Source of the DNA: Castanea sativa
Taxonomy: Eukaryota > Streptophyta > Magnoliopsida > Fagales > Fagaceae
NCBI RefSeq assembly: GCF_040712315.1
Contig: NC_134015.1
Span: forward strand, 18,539,614-18,603,613
DNA length: 64,000 nucleotides
Reading direction: 5' to 3'
The notes beneath the pieces were generated by a model. The model saw only the letters and a list, made by a program, of their open reading frames with translations. It searched no databases and was not told the DNA's origin. Position numbers and translations under genes: made by a program. Of this stretch, positions 14,001-25,566 are shown one piece after another (the stretch's first letter is position 1; the number at the start of each line of letters is the position of its first letter).

Positions 14001-14607
14001 AATTTGAATAAAAACAAAGTAGAAATAGATGCTATTTTTCCACAACAGTGTCCCGTGATGTAGTTAAGAATTAAAAGATATTACATTTGAATTCATATTC
14101 CAAGCAACCTTCAACTTTAAATCCACTAAGATTCTCAAACTTTTGACCAAGTTCATTAATGTGTCAAACAAGGTTTATCCATTAATGCAGCAACACAAAA
14201 CTCCATGCTAATCATTCAACCTTGGCAAGCATAGATATAAATGTAAAATTATATAAAGCGCAGTGATTATACACCCTGTCAAGCTGACTAGAGAAAATAA
14301 GTTTCTACTTCTGATAGAACCTGTTTCTTTGATGGACTATGGCACACATATCATACAATGGAGAAACCTACATAGGGGGCTCTAATATTAATGTAGTAGA
14401 ACCTTTTTCTTTTTTCTTTTTTCGCGAGAGGATAATGTGGTAGAACCTTAGCAATAATGTGCTATTTTCAACTGAAATATAGAGATGTGCTTGAATAATG
14501 TGGCACAAAAGGAAAGTAATTTTTAGTATATGTTTCCTTTTTTGAATTAAGTTTAGTAATAGAAAAATAATATATAAATAAATAAAGAAAGAAAATCATA
14601 ATATAAA

Positions 14608-14644
<37 letters not shown>

Positions 14645-14816
14645 ACACACACACACACACACAATATCCAAATAGGTACAAGATACTCTGTTTTTTTTTC
14701 CCCTTTTGGACTGAATGCACAGATCCATGAACCAGAACCTCAGCAAAACGTGCAGACAAGGTAGAGCCCTCTACCCATTAATTACTCAAAGCATAGTACC
14801 AAACTCAGGACCACCA

Positions 14817-14860
<44 letters not shown>

Positions 14861-15326
14861 CAGCTATAAAGCATATTCCAACAATTACCTGCAAGCCAAA
14901 AATGAATATCTAGGAGCCAGAAGAAGTACACAAATCAACTAATTAAATCAAATTTATCATGATTCATAATAATCATCGTAACTAAACAAGAAATACAGTT
15001 AATAAAAATAAATAAATATAGAAACAAAACTAAAACCTTTTATAATTAAATGTGAAACAGACTTCATTAAAACCCAAAAAACCAATCTTTACATGCAAGC
15101 TACTCCCAAAACACATTACTAATTCAGCACAAAACAACAAAACCCACAAATTTGTATCACAAAAGGAAACTTTTGAAAGTTAATGAAAGATGATCTAAGC
15201 TTTGTTTTGAGATGCAAGTGTACCTTGTGGCCATTCTGGGAGGTTTGCAGGCAGATAGAAAGGCTGAGGCTGAGAAAAATAAAACTCTGGTTCACTTTCC
15301 CAGCACAAACACTCACACCCAAACAT
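11037..15326 (-). CDS. DUF946 / VPS62-like protein, two exons
   Basis: Exon 1 is 15326-15224 and exon 2 is 12646-11037, separated by a 2577-bp intron with donor G|GTACAC and acceptor gactcag|GC. They join in phase to 570 residues. Exon 1 starts MFGCECLCW and ends [10 protein letters not shown]; exon 2 continues [16 protein letters not shown]. This agrees with the usual plant form, a short Cys-rich N-terminus, then a 'LP..LP.WP.G.GFA.G' motif. The body has the family blocks [72 protein letters not shown] and FSQHSGGEW, and the C-terminus [13 protein letters not shown]. The family is named after yeast Vps62; its role in plants is unknown. The ORF upstream extension to 12740 is intron read-through and not the real start. 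Confidence 0.92.
13497..13815 (+). mobile_element. LTR-like fragment inside the DUF946 intron
   Basis: It begins TGTTAGACATATTATGACCC and holds a TATA-like ctagtatataaaccc at about 13601-13615, followed by cttggg...cattgtaac and a C/T-rich 3' part, as in short Copia LTRs. The right end is not resolved and no flanking duplication was found. It could also be an unrelated repeat. Confidence 0.4.
14613..14858. repeat. Microsatellites (TC)n-(AC)n and (GA)n
   Basis: A (TC) run at 14613-14641 is followed by (AC) at 14644-14663, and a separate (GA) run spans 14823-14858. All lie in the DUF946 intron. Confidence 0.9.
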
Positions 15327-15531
15327 CTTTAATTAATCCAACACTCACCCTCACACAAGTCACAAAATCAAGAACCCAGAAGAAAACCCAGAAGCTGTTT
15401 CCCAAAGTCTTTGACTTTTAATTAGTCAATCTCTTCAATTTTCAATGTATTTCCAAGAACAATTGCAGAGAGTGATGACTGGTGATAGTAAAGTATGACA
15501 GTCCTCTCTCCCTCCACAACTCTTCAAGAAA

Positions 15532-15540
<9 letters not shown>

Positions 15541-15564
<24 letters not shown>

Positions 15565-15777
15565 AGAGGTTGAGTGAGGTTTGAGTAAAGCTGCGTGGAA
15601 TAAAAAAGAGGAGCTAAGAAAGAAGATGTGGTTTTCTCTGTTGTTGTTTTGAGTTTGGTTTGGTTTCTTTATTTTCGGAGTTTTTGATTTGTCCAATTTT
15701 CTTTTTACCCACTTCATTTTTTTTTAAAGATTGCTTTTTGTCTATTCATTGAGAATGCCACCATAATAATATTTATA
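15541..15777 (-). promoter_or_regulatory. Candidate core promoter and 5' UTR CT tract of the DUF946 gene
   Basis: On the minus strand a TATA-box-like CTATAAATA lies at 15777-15770, 440 bases before the ATG at 15326. A (CT)n tract at 15566-15541 follows, typical of plant 5' leaders. Transcription would start near 15740 if the TATA box is used. The main ATG context aaagATG is good. A 91-codon upstream ORF (15717-15442) would lie in that leader. Confidence 0.45.
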
Positions 15778-16780
15778 GACAAAGTGATTACCTTACTCTC
15801 CGTTTTGTGGAGATTGCAACCACGCTCCACTTTCTAAATGTTTATATTTGTTTTATTTATTATGCATGTTTCATGCTATTTATTTATATATAGTGATTTT
15901 TTTTTAATGTAACTTGAGGTGGACTCAATGATTTTGAAAGATAGTGTCGTAAATTTGAAGATCTCAAATTTCATTCACTATATTATTGGTTTATGAAATT
16001 TTTGAGAAAAATTAATGAGGAAAGAGTGAAATAGTTTGAACAAGAATTAGGACATCACTTTTTTTATATATATGTTAGAATTATTTTTAATTTTACAACA
16101 TAAATTTTACAAATTGATTTTTAAAAATTAATGTATTAACTTTTAAATCGCATAATAAAAAATAATTATTTATTATGTTGTTGATATGACACTAATTACA
16201 TTTATTACTATTTATTTATTTATTATAATTCGGGATAGAGGAGATTGATCTCTAGTGTGTTGGTTGAAAATATAAAAAAGGTATTAAGGATCTTAGTACA
16301 TTCATTATTACTTTAATTTGTAAGTATTTTATAGTTTTTATATTTTTTCAAGTTGCAAGCATAGATTTGTTATAAACTTTTGATAATGATACTTCCCAAT
16401 CAATAAATAACTTTAACATAATCAGCTTTTTTTTAACTTAAATAAAAACAATAATTTCATTTATTGTGGCAATTTTCTTTCAATTGTAATTTTATATATA
16501 CATATATTATTTTTCTATCTTATTCTCCCAAAAACAGACATAATCAATTTTGATATATTAAATGAAACAAGTAAAGTCACTTTCATCAATTTGCATTTTT
16601 ATAGAGAAATAGGCAACATGTATATAATGCCATCTTAGGAAAGTGATGCAATCAATTTCAAAGCTTCAAAAGTATAAATCCAAGCAAAAATTATTGCATT
16701 CTTTTCCATCATGAAAATAAACCCTTAATTTACCAATTTTATCTAATCTTATGGTGACAAAAGGGGAAAAGTTTCATGTG

Positions 16781-16822
<42 letters not shown>

Positions 16823-17356
16823 AAGTCCTATAAAACTATATATTCTAAACAAATAAAATCTAGGCATTTTATATTTGCCTAACATCCCTAGCAAAATTTA
16901 CAAAATAATATTTCGTAATATTAATTATTTAAATTGACATTGTTTTGAAATTATTTAAGGATGTAGAATTTTTCTGAAAATTGTTTTTTAAAAATACTAT
17001 TTCAATTGACTTAAGTAAATTTTAAGTAAAATTTTTACCATTTAAAATTCTATTCTATTTCTAAATAACTCTACTTTATCAAAAGCCATCAAATGTCCCA
17101 CCACTTACCACTAGAAGTGGTTCATAAAAATGACAAAGTCTATGAGTTATGTTGACCCAATGTTTGCTAAAATATATGCACACATGTTTGCTAATATGAA
17201 GTTGAGGTCCGTTATTGCATTAGGGAATGCTCTTAGTAGGTTCTTGCAATCAAATAAAAGTGGTTCCAACAACTTCAACATCAAATTTAATACTAAGAGA
17301 GCTAATTCCCAACTATTAGGAAAGATTAAACCAATTTTTGAGAGCCCAAAGTTTAG
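15778..17356. other. A/T-rich intergenic DNA
   Basis: The upstream region of the DUF946 gene, including a (TG)/(TA) microsatellite at about 16779-16819. The 86-codon frame starting at 17130 (+) has no recognisable family. Nothing else was supported. Confidence 0.5.
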
Positions 17357-17476
17357 CTATGGTTGCAAAACTCGACATCCATTTTCTTGAGCTATCTCAT
17401 AGGATACCTCCATGACATCTGCTTTCCATGGGTTCCTCAATGCTGAACCATCCATATTGAGTTCGACCCATAACGC
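17357..17476 (-). mobile_element. LINE RNase H domain relic
   Basis: The minus-strand frame reads WVELNMDGSALRNPWKA, matching the start of the RNase H-like domain of plant LINEs (consensus-like W.KLN.DGSA.GNPG.AG). After it the likeness fades. Just upstream on that strand the frame runs into a trinucleotide repeat. Only this short piece is left. Confidence 0.45.
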
Positions 17477-17477
17477 A

Positions 17478-17514
17478 AGAAGAAGAAGAAGAAGAATAAG
17501 AATAAGAATAATAA

Positions 17515-17549
<35 letters not shown>

Positions 17550-17818
17550 TAGATTTCTATATAGTTTTCAAACATGAAAATTTTAAATAAATATTAAGGT
17601 TAGTGTGGTGTTCACGCGCTCAGACAGGGTTGTGTACAAGGGTCATTTTATTTGGGGGGGGGGGGGTGCATTTATGATAGTTTGAGTTTGATTGAGCTTT
17701 AAGGGAAAAAGCCGTGGGTTGGTCCCAACTTACCATTTGTTGCTTTATTTTATTAAAGAGGAAAAGATACTGTGTAGTCACACCCCATGTTACTGCTACT
17801 GCTACTGCTACTGCTACA
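17478..17818. repeat. Simple repeats: (AAG)/(AAT)n, G13 and (CTGCTA)n
   Basis: A tract of aag changing into aat units covers 17478-17547, a run of 13 G lies at 17654-17666, and tactgc units lie at about 17790-17818. The open frames over these tracts are low complexity. Confidence 0.85.
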
Positions 17819-18399
17819 CCACTTCCATCATCATCTTTCTCATCTTACACCTATTCACTTTTATTTTTTTTCGCAGCATCCTCAGCAAAGAAAGACCAAA
17901 AGTTTAAATTAAAAATAGCGTATTTTGTCTATATTTAATGATTTTGAATCAGTTCACGTTATCATGTGAGTTTATAACTTACCTCTTTTTTTTTCTTTTC
18001 TTTTTTTATAAATATTTTTAACATGGACATCTCGAAATCATATTCTCTATTTCAACAAAAAATATATATAGATTATGAGACTTATTAATCAATTTTTTTT
18101 TTTTTATTTATAGAAATGACAGTATGAGTCCATGCTTTTCACAAACATAATGTATAAAAGTCCATGCTTTTTATTTATTTTGAACCCATGCGTTTTTAAC
18201 TTGTTCTCAAAAATTAAGTCCTTGCATTAATTTTTTACATACGAATAGTTTAGCTTTTTTTTTTTTTTTTTACTTGGATAATTTTTTTTTTAATGGAGAG
18301 CAATTTCCTCCAAACAAGTCTACAGTAATTGCTACAAATAGAGACAAATGTCAAACTTATAAAGAAATACATAAATAAGAGTTATGTGCATTGCACATG
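17819..18399. other. A/T-rich intergenic DNA
   Basis: Several T-runs (about 18091-18106, 18256-18272). No gene or repeat boundary was found. Confidence 0.5.
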
Positions 18400-18860
18400 T
18401 CCATTTTAAGAGGACAACTGTTAACCTTAACGTTAATAGCGTTAGCCAAACAATCTTTCTCTTCCACACATGCCTTTGTCCTCTCTCATCCTCCTCCACC
18501 TTTGTTTCCTCAGCAACCTTTGTTTCAATCTAACCTAGACAGCACACAGCCAAGCCAAGCCCACACACAACCAAGCCCTTCTCATCCTCCTCCTCTTCCA
18601 TCTTTGTTTTTCTCGGAAACCCAGATCGGCTATAGACTCACAGCTACATGCAGCGGCCGCCGATCTCACCTGAAAAAAACGCCATTTCTCCTCTTCACCC
18701 CCTTCCCCCTTCGTTGATTTCACCCCATTCACTCCCTCATTCAGCTGATGTCGGTCCCATATATTTGCCGCCAAGGACCACCACTTCTACCACTCCATCG
18801 TTTCTTGGCATTCTCCCTGACAGTGACAAATGCAATAGTTCTCAGTATTTTTAGGTCTGA
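18400..18860. other. Unassigned C/T-rich, exon-like block
   Basis: The base composition changes sharply to C/T-rich with CCTCCTCC tracts and a GCGGCCGCCGAT island at 18651-18662, against A/T-rich surroundings. Frames on both strands stay open for 60-108 codons but share no family motif that I know. It resembles a plant 5' UTR plus first exon, or a gene fragment carried by a transposon. I cannot assign a product. Confidence 0.3.
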
Positions 18861-21107
18861 TTTTCATTAAATTTATTGTAATTGAAAAAAAAAATTATAT
18901 TTGAAGTTTGAATATTTGTCCTTTATGATTATTATCATAGCTGAGTTCTATAGCTTAAGATCTTATGGTTTTGTTGGTTTTGAATGGAAATTTATTGTTG
19001 GTGGCAAGGATTTATACACTAGGGAGTTTTTGAGTATAATCTCTGCTGACTAGAATTTTTAGATACATTGAGTTTTGAATATTGTTGTTGTTGTTCATCA
19101 TGACTGTTTGATAAACTACAAGCAACAATGGTTTTTTTGTTGGGTTTATTAAAAAAATTGAATATTATTTTTTCATATTAAATATTCTTAACACTATTGC
19201 TTTTTATTGGTTTCTGGATTTAGGAAAAAGCTCAGGTACAACTTATTGATGGCAGTACAAACACTTCGAGTAAACACAATAAGGAAATTGAGGGAGTCTG
19301 TTTTCTTAAAACTTTTTTCGAGGAAATCTCTTTCATTTTTTTAATATTTACGTACAATAATAAATGATATAGTTTTTTTTTTTCCAATGAAAAAGAAAGA
19401 CGTCCATTAATTTTCTACCGACTCAAAAGGGTGTCCGTTATGAATAGTTTAACTTTTCATTAGGTAACTTATAGATAAAAAGTTGCACTCCTCTCAATTC
19501 TCTCAATTTTTGCAAAAAGAATTTCCTCATGCACTCTCGATTTCCACTGCCACTCTACAAGGATGCAAACTTGCCCACTGTGAAGGAGATACCAAAATTA
19601 TGATTGATTCTATTGACATTTAAGCTCTTTTCGGCAAATTCAATGTTGTAACTTTTTTTTTTTTGGGCTGGGTCTCAGATCTCTTAATGGAATGGTTTAT
19701 AACTTGCCCCCTCAAGCCTTATTTTATACGATTTAGAGACTTTAATCCATCAACTCTATTCCTTTTTGGGCTCTTGTTGATGCTAATAATCAGATTTTCT
19801 TGAGTTCCTCTTTTCCCTTCTTAATAAATTTTATTATTATTTACCCAAAAAAAAAAAAAAAAACCTTGTTGATCACACCAAAAAAATGCCTCTAAGTTGT
19901 TCTGTTTTTAAAAAGTGAAACCATCATCAATTTTAAAGGTATAATCATGTGATGCTTATATTTTAGGAAAACATTGGTCTGCTAATTATCTGTTAGGTTC
20001 TTCAATGAGCCAAGTTATATTTATTAATGTCAAATAATGGTTTTTTTCTTCTTCTTATCTTAACGCTAATTGTTGCGGCTTATTTTAGATGAAGAAAGGT
20101 AGGTAACGTATAGAAACTTTTTGATAACTAGGGAAGGTAGCTGAATATCTCGAGCAGGTCATTGGCATCAAATTGTAAGCACTTGCAAATACTTAGTTTA
20201 CTTGATGCCATCAACTAAACTAAGATATATATGAAAATGTAGATGTTTCTATTTTCTTTACCACTTAACTAATTCCCACTCCATCATTCATTTAGGAAAT
20301 TTAATTTGTACCCACACCAATTACTAGTTAACTATTAATTTTCAAGAGTTTTATAATTTAACTAATATCTTCTAATTTACAAAAAAAAAAAACAAAATAT
20401 ATTTTCTAGTGTTTTTAATGAAAATGTCTACAATTCAATTTTCATCTCCTCAAATTATCAATTTAAAAAAAAAAAAAAAAGTTAAGTACGAATTGCCATT
20501 TACCATCAAATTCATAGGTTATGATGCATGATTGAAAACACAACTGAGTACTACTTTGGTTGAAAAAGCTCTAAAGCTACTTTTATATTGTCAAAATCTT
20601 GGGATGTTGGATAAAAAGTCAAGAAGGGTTGGTAAAAGTGTGGGTTCAACTATAAATCTTCAACAGATTAATTAGATCAACCATATATCTATTCTCGTGT
20701 GTCTCTCAATATTCACGTCAACATTCCTCTCTTTTCTCTCATCTCTCTTACTTTCGTTAGTGTCAACATCACCTTATTAAGAATGAGAAAATGCTTACAT
20801 CCACCCATGTGAGTTTTTTCATTTTCCAAAGAGAGGATGTAATAAGGGAATAAAAATATAAGATACTCTTTTAATTTCAATTGAAATGATTATAAGATTG
20901 AAAAAAATTTCATTACAATTAAAACTCTTCTTCCATAGAACTCTTTCCAGATGCCAATGGAAGAGCATATTCTGCGACTTTCATTTTCATTTGTTACTTA
21001 TTTTCCATGTGCTAGGATTTAACTCTGCGCTCAGATTCAGGACCACACTGCCACTGTGATGTCGTGTCTAAAGCAATTTCTTGGATTCTTGGGTTTTATT
21101 TGAGAGA
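18861..21107. other. A/T-rich intergenic DNA
   Basis: A short exon-like stretch follows an acceptor-like tttctggatttag at 19211-19223 (open frame reading EKAQVQLIDGSTNTSS), but no splice partner is evident. Poly(A/T) runs occur at about 19651, 19847, 20381 and 20466. No supported gene. Confidence 0.45.
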
Positions 21108-21360
21108 TCAATGTCAAAGAAGGTTGGCTACTTGGCTTGTAATTTTAAAAGCCAATTTGTACTTCTGGGTATTTCAAACTCAATTTTGGTATTGGATGGA
21201 AATGGAATAGGCGAAAAAAAGAGGGAAAGAAAGGGGGAGATCATTGTCAAAGAAGGCATGGCTACTTGGCTTGTAATTTAAAAATAGCCTATTTGTACTT
21301 CAGTATTTCAAACTCAATTTTGGTTTTGGAAAGGAAATAATCTAAAAAAAAGAAAGAAAG
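21108..21360 (+). repeat. Two-copy direct repeat, unit about 133 bp
   Basis: The block from 21108 (tcaatgtcaaagaaggttgg) recurs from 21241 (tcattgtcaaagaaggcatgg). Both run through 'ctacttggcttgtaattt', 'tatttcaaactcaattttgg' and a purine-rich end. The copies differ by scattered substitutions and small indels. Confidence 0.8.
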
Positions 21361-23040
21361 TATAAACTATAACATTTGTCATGGTTGCTTGATTTACCTA
21401 TAACTCATTATTAAAATTGAAATGAAAAAAGCATATAAAAATAATAATTGGAAAAACCATTGCTGTTTTTTTTTCTTTTTTTTTTTTGGTTTAAATTTTA
21501 ATTCGAAGCATTTGGATTCATTCACTAATGAGCAAAGAATCTTTTGTTTCACTGTCTTGTATGTGAATGCATATTGGGATTTAGGTATATGCCTAAGTTT
21601 ATGAGCCGTTTTGTTGCCACTCGTTTTCACATGCAGAACTCTGCTTGTTCTGAATTCCTACGATGTGGCAAATGTTTGTTATAGATTTTTTTTTTTTTTT
21701 GAGAAACACACACATATATAGGGGAAGGGAGATGAGATAAGCGAATACACTCACACACTAAAGCCAAAATGTTGAAACTGTTGACATATCTTGTAACACA
21801 TATTTTATGCTAACCTCATATTATGTGCTACGCATGCTTAGAACATCACCGACTATAGTATAGGATTGTCAAATATAACCAGATAATTCAATAGTTACAA
21901 TGGTGAGGGGTTTTGAATCTCCAATATCTTCATTAATATCAAGAGATGTCATTTGAGTTTTTAATTTTTAATTTTTTAATTTTAATTTTGATAAAACTAA
22001 ATTACATTAACACAAAGAAACAATAACAGAGTTTTTCAAAAATGAAAAACAAAAAACAAAAAATAAATAATAACAGAGTTTTTCTTCCATTAATCCCAAA
22101 CACAGAGGAAAGAATTATTCCAAATGAGAATCAAATCCCCATCAAGGTGATCAATACTACAAAATATAATTTGACATAACAAAATAGCTATCTTATGGAA
22201 TAACTTTCAAAAGATAATGTTATCAAATATAGTTGGCAGCAGGAGAAAAAGTTGAGAAAAAAAAAATGAGAGACCAAATTAAAATTTTTGAATGGGATTT
22301 TAGGGCAGTGTGTGGGTGGAATTTGATCAAATTGGATGGGTTTTGGATGTATTGAGTCTCTGTGACAAATGGAGCTCTGGCTTTATAGTGGTTGAATCGG
22401 TAAGTTTTTCCTTTTTGGGCTTAATCTGTGGAGGTTGGCTATGAGTGGTTGGGTTTGGAGTTGGAAATGAGTTGAGACCAACTGAATATTTAAAGTTAAA
22501 GCTTGTTTATTTATTATTTATTTATTTTTTGAACATGAGCTCAAGCTTGAGCTCATCACTATATAAAATTTTATGTTCAAGTTTAGCTCATTTCCTGTTT
22601 GAGCAATTTCGAATTTGTTCACAAATTACTTGATTAACTTATTATTTTTCTACATATTGTGAAACCATGACTAAAATATTTTATCTCTTCACAATTCTAT
22701 AATTTTTTACTAGGAATAGACTATTTATATCACCAATAAGATGCAAACAATAATTTAATATCATATGAACTTATTGACAAACTTATACAATCTAATTTTA
22801 AGAATACATATAAAAATATAATATTATATATTGTTAAATCGAGCTCTCATATTCATGAGTTTGTTCACAAGCACAATATTATGTTTGAGTTTGACTTGTT
22901 TAATAATTGAGCCTAAACTTAGGGCTTGAATTGGCTTGTTTTCTAAACAAACGAACATAAACAAGCTTATTCCCTAGCTAAGTTTGAGTAATTCGTAAAC
23001 ATTTTGGTTCATTTATAGCCCTAGGTTTAAAACATAAATA
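21361..23040. other. A/T-rich intergenic DNA
   Basis: T-runs near 21475-21487 and 21687-21701. No gene or bounded repeat was found. Confidence 0.5.
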
Positions 23041-23053
23041 TGGTAGTAGTTTC

Positions 23054-23210
23054 TTTTTTTTAGTGCAAGATATAAATTTTACACTAGCTTAATCTAAGGA
23101 TATATGTATGTAAAGCTTCAAATTGGAGATTTGAACCCCAATCTTGCCCTCTATACTTGATAAGCACTTGTAGTTATGGAGTGACCATTGCACCATGGGT
23201 GTGTAATGAT
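23054..23210 (-). mobile_element. tRNA-derived SINE (minus orientation)
   Basis: Read on the minus strand it starts ACACCCATGGTGCAATGGTC, where TGGTGCAATGG fits a pol III A box, and then has GGGTTCAAATCTCC, a B box. It ends in an A-tail. The flanks tggtagtagtttc (23041-23053) and tggtactagtttc (23211-23223) are a 13-bp target duplication with one mismatch. Confidence 0.85.
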
Positions 23211-23405
23211 TGGTACTAGTTTCCAATACCAATGGTTTTGACTAGAAAAAATATTATATAATTTAGTTGAATAAATATATTATTAATATTATTTTAAGAA
23301 ATAAATGTTTATTCAATGAAAAATTACTTCTAATATGTCATAACTAAACTCAATTTTATAAATAAATTCATTTTCAGCAAGAGTTTTAACATAATACTAA
23401 ACACT

Positions 23406-23624
23406 TTTTTTTTTTTTTCAATGTGAAACCTCACTAAGGTAGGGCCCTTTGGCCTACCCTTGGGGAGTAAGCTTATCCCTGGGGAGTAAACTATGGATAC
23501 GCGACTGTACCCACCAGAATCATATATCAAATAATCTAGGAAAACTTCTAGTGTGGATTGAACCTAAGATGTCTAGGTCTATAGCTCATCCCAAGCCTTC
23601 AACCACTAAACTGCACCCTATTGA
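23406..23624 (-). mobile_element. tRNA-derived SINE of a second type (minus orientation)
   Basis: The minus strand shows an A box TTTAGTGGTTGAAGG and a B box AGGTTCAATCC, with an A-tail (T-run at 23406-23419 on +). The flanks 23391-23405 (ataatactaaacact) and 23625-23639 (atgatactaatcact) match with two mismatches as a target duplication. Its body differs from the SINE 200 bp away. Confidence 0.8.
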
Positions 23625-23639
23625 ATGATACTAATCACT

Positions 23640-24590
23640 ATTTTTCAAAAGAATATCTTGAACCAAAATTCATTTTGTTAAAATAATTTTTTAAAAATTT
23701 AAACTTTATTTGCTATTGTCTTATGGAACGCAGTCCAACTTTTGCTTGGTTTCTTCAATCGTTTTAGAAGCAATTTGTAATTATGGGAATAAAAATCCCC
23801 AGCATAACAAAAAACTTCCTTATGATATTGTTTTTGTGAAAATGTAGCTTTGAACTTTCATTTAAAACAAAAACCACACGAGAATTTGTGTTATACTAAA
23901 AAATCTCAGGTGTTAAGTGTGACATAACTAATGGTTTACACATAAAAAATATTTTTGAGGGTTAAATGTCATACTCAATAACTTCATGGGGTTCTAAGTT
24001 TTATGGAGGAATTACATGGGGTTTTGTGCATTTTTATCATGAAATTGAGAAGGTACTAACTTCATGGGGTTCTAAGACTTAAGAGAAATTCCGTGGACTT
24101 GAATTAATATCATGTTATTGTTATTCTTGGTAAAGTAGCTTAAAAGCATTGTAAAAGTGGTTAATAAGTAAGTTACCGAGACCTGATGATTCATTAGGAA
24201 GTGATTCGAGTAAAGTATATGACCTAATGATTTAAAGTAAAAAGTAAAAACCATAATTGGCAGGTGCAATATGGAATACCCTAACTTTTCAATGCTATGA
24301 TCATGGTTCACCAAAAAAAAAAAAAACTTTTCAATGCTTGCCATCCTTTACCCTTATCTGGTTATGGACTGCCATCATCAACTATTATTGCAAACGGGGG
24401 AAGCTCTAAAAAGAAGCTACAAGTTAAGAAATATTAATAAATATTAAATTATAAGATGAAATGCACAATTTTTTTAAAAATAAATAAAAATGCATTTGTA
24501 AATAGTTTATTAATTTGTTATAGTTCTGTATTTTTATTGATATTTATGTACAATTTACATTTATTTTTTGAAAAAAATATATAAACATCA
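23640..24590. other. A/T-rich intergenic DNA
   Basis: The phrase 'ttcatggggttctaag' occurs twice (about 23984 and 24061), a small local repeat. No gene was found. Confidence 0.45.
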
Positions 24591-24626
<36 letters not shown>

Positions 24627-25566
24627 GTCAAAGTTGAGAGAAAATTTAATTAGATTTCAAATTGAAATTCAATTATATTCTTATTTTATGCCACGTGTCT
24701 CATCTAATCTAAGTTTTTAAATTTTTGTGCTAAGTTAGTTAATTCAGTGTAAAAATTGGAATTCAATTAAAGTTTAATTTTACGCCATGTGTCTCATCTA
24801 ATCTAAGTTTTTTAATTTTTGTGTCAAGTGAGTTAATTCAGTGTAGAAAACAAAAAGTTCAATATAAATAAAAATTAAAAAACCTAATAATATATTTAAC
24901 TCTATATATAAAATTAGAGGAAAAAAGAGTTTGAATGATGTTATATTTATGAGCTTTTTTTTGTGTAACTAAAAATAATTCAAATTTATAAGCCATTTAT
25001 GTAATATACCATGACTATATATATATATATAAAAGACCAATGTTTAGAGAAGATTCAATTAGAATCAAGATTGGATTAATTTTTTCTTTTGTTAGCTTTT
25101 TATACAAATTAAATTGTTTAGATTTTTGCTGTTATTTTCTCTTTGAACTAATGAGCATATTCTATACTATTTATATTCCGATATTTTTTATGCTAGGATC
25201 TTGACCGTGACAAATTGTAATTGAGTTGAACAATCATATGCACATATTTCCATTCAATTTAGAAGATATTATTGGACCAATTTATTCTTTTATTTTATAT
25301 TGTATTTAGCAGAATTTTATGGACAATAATTGTGAATTGATATTGTATATGCAGTATCCAATAATAATTTTCAAAATTATATACGTAATAGCAATGTAAT
25401 GAGAAATTTGAAGTAACCAATATCATGAAAATTGAAAGAAAAATTATTTTAGTATCTCCGAATGTCCTAGTTGAACTAATATCCTATATGTTTTATAACT
25501 CAAATTAACATCAATAATAATATTACAATTTATTATTCCTATACGTAAACACGAGTTACATACTAG
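24591..25566 (+). mobile_element. Non-autonomous Helitron, family A
   Basis: The left end is A|TCTATATATA(n) followed by a GTCAAAGTTGAGAGAAAATT block. The right end is GAGTTACATACTAG|T, with the CTAG (CTRR) terminus at 25563-25566 and a GTAAaC...GTTAC stem just before it. The A and T flanks fit Helitron insertion between A and T. The same ends recur at 59.0-60.1 kb and 60.1-63.8 kb. A second left-end-like sequence at about 25014 (tatataaaagaccaatgttt) suggests an element inserted in, or tandem to, another. There is no Rep/helicase coding. Confidence 0.75.

Noticed and set aside
17692..17938. Overlapping ORFs with ATATATA or CYCYCYC runs
   Set aside because: These come from the tactgc microsatellite.
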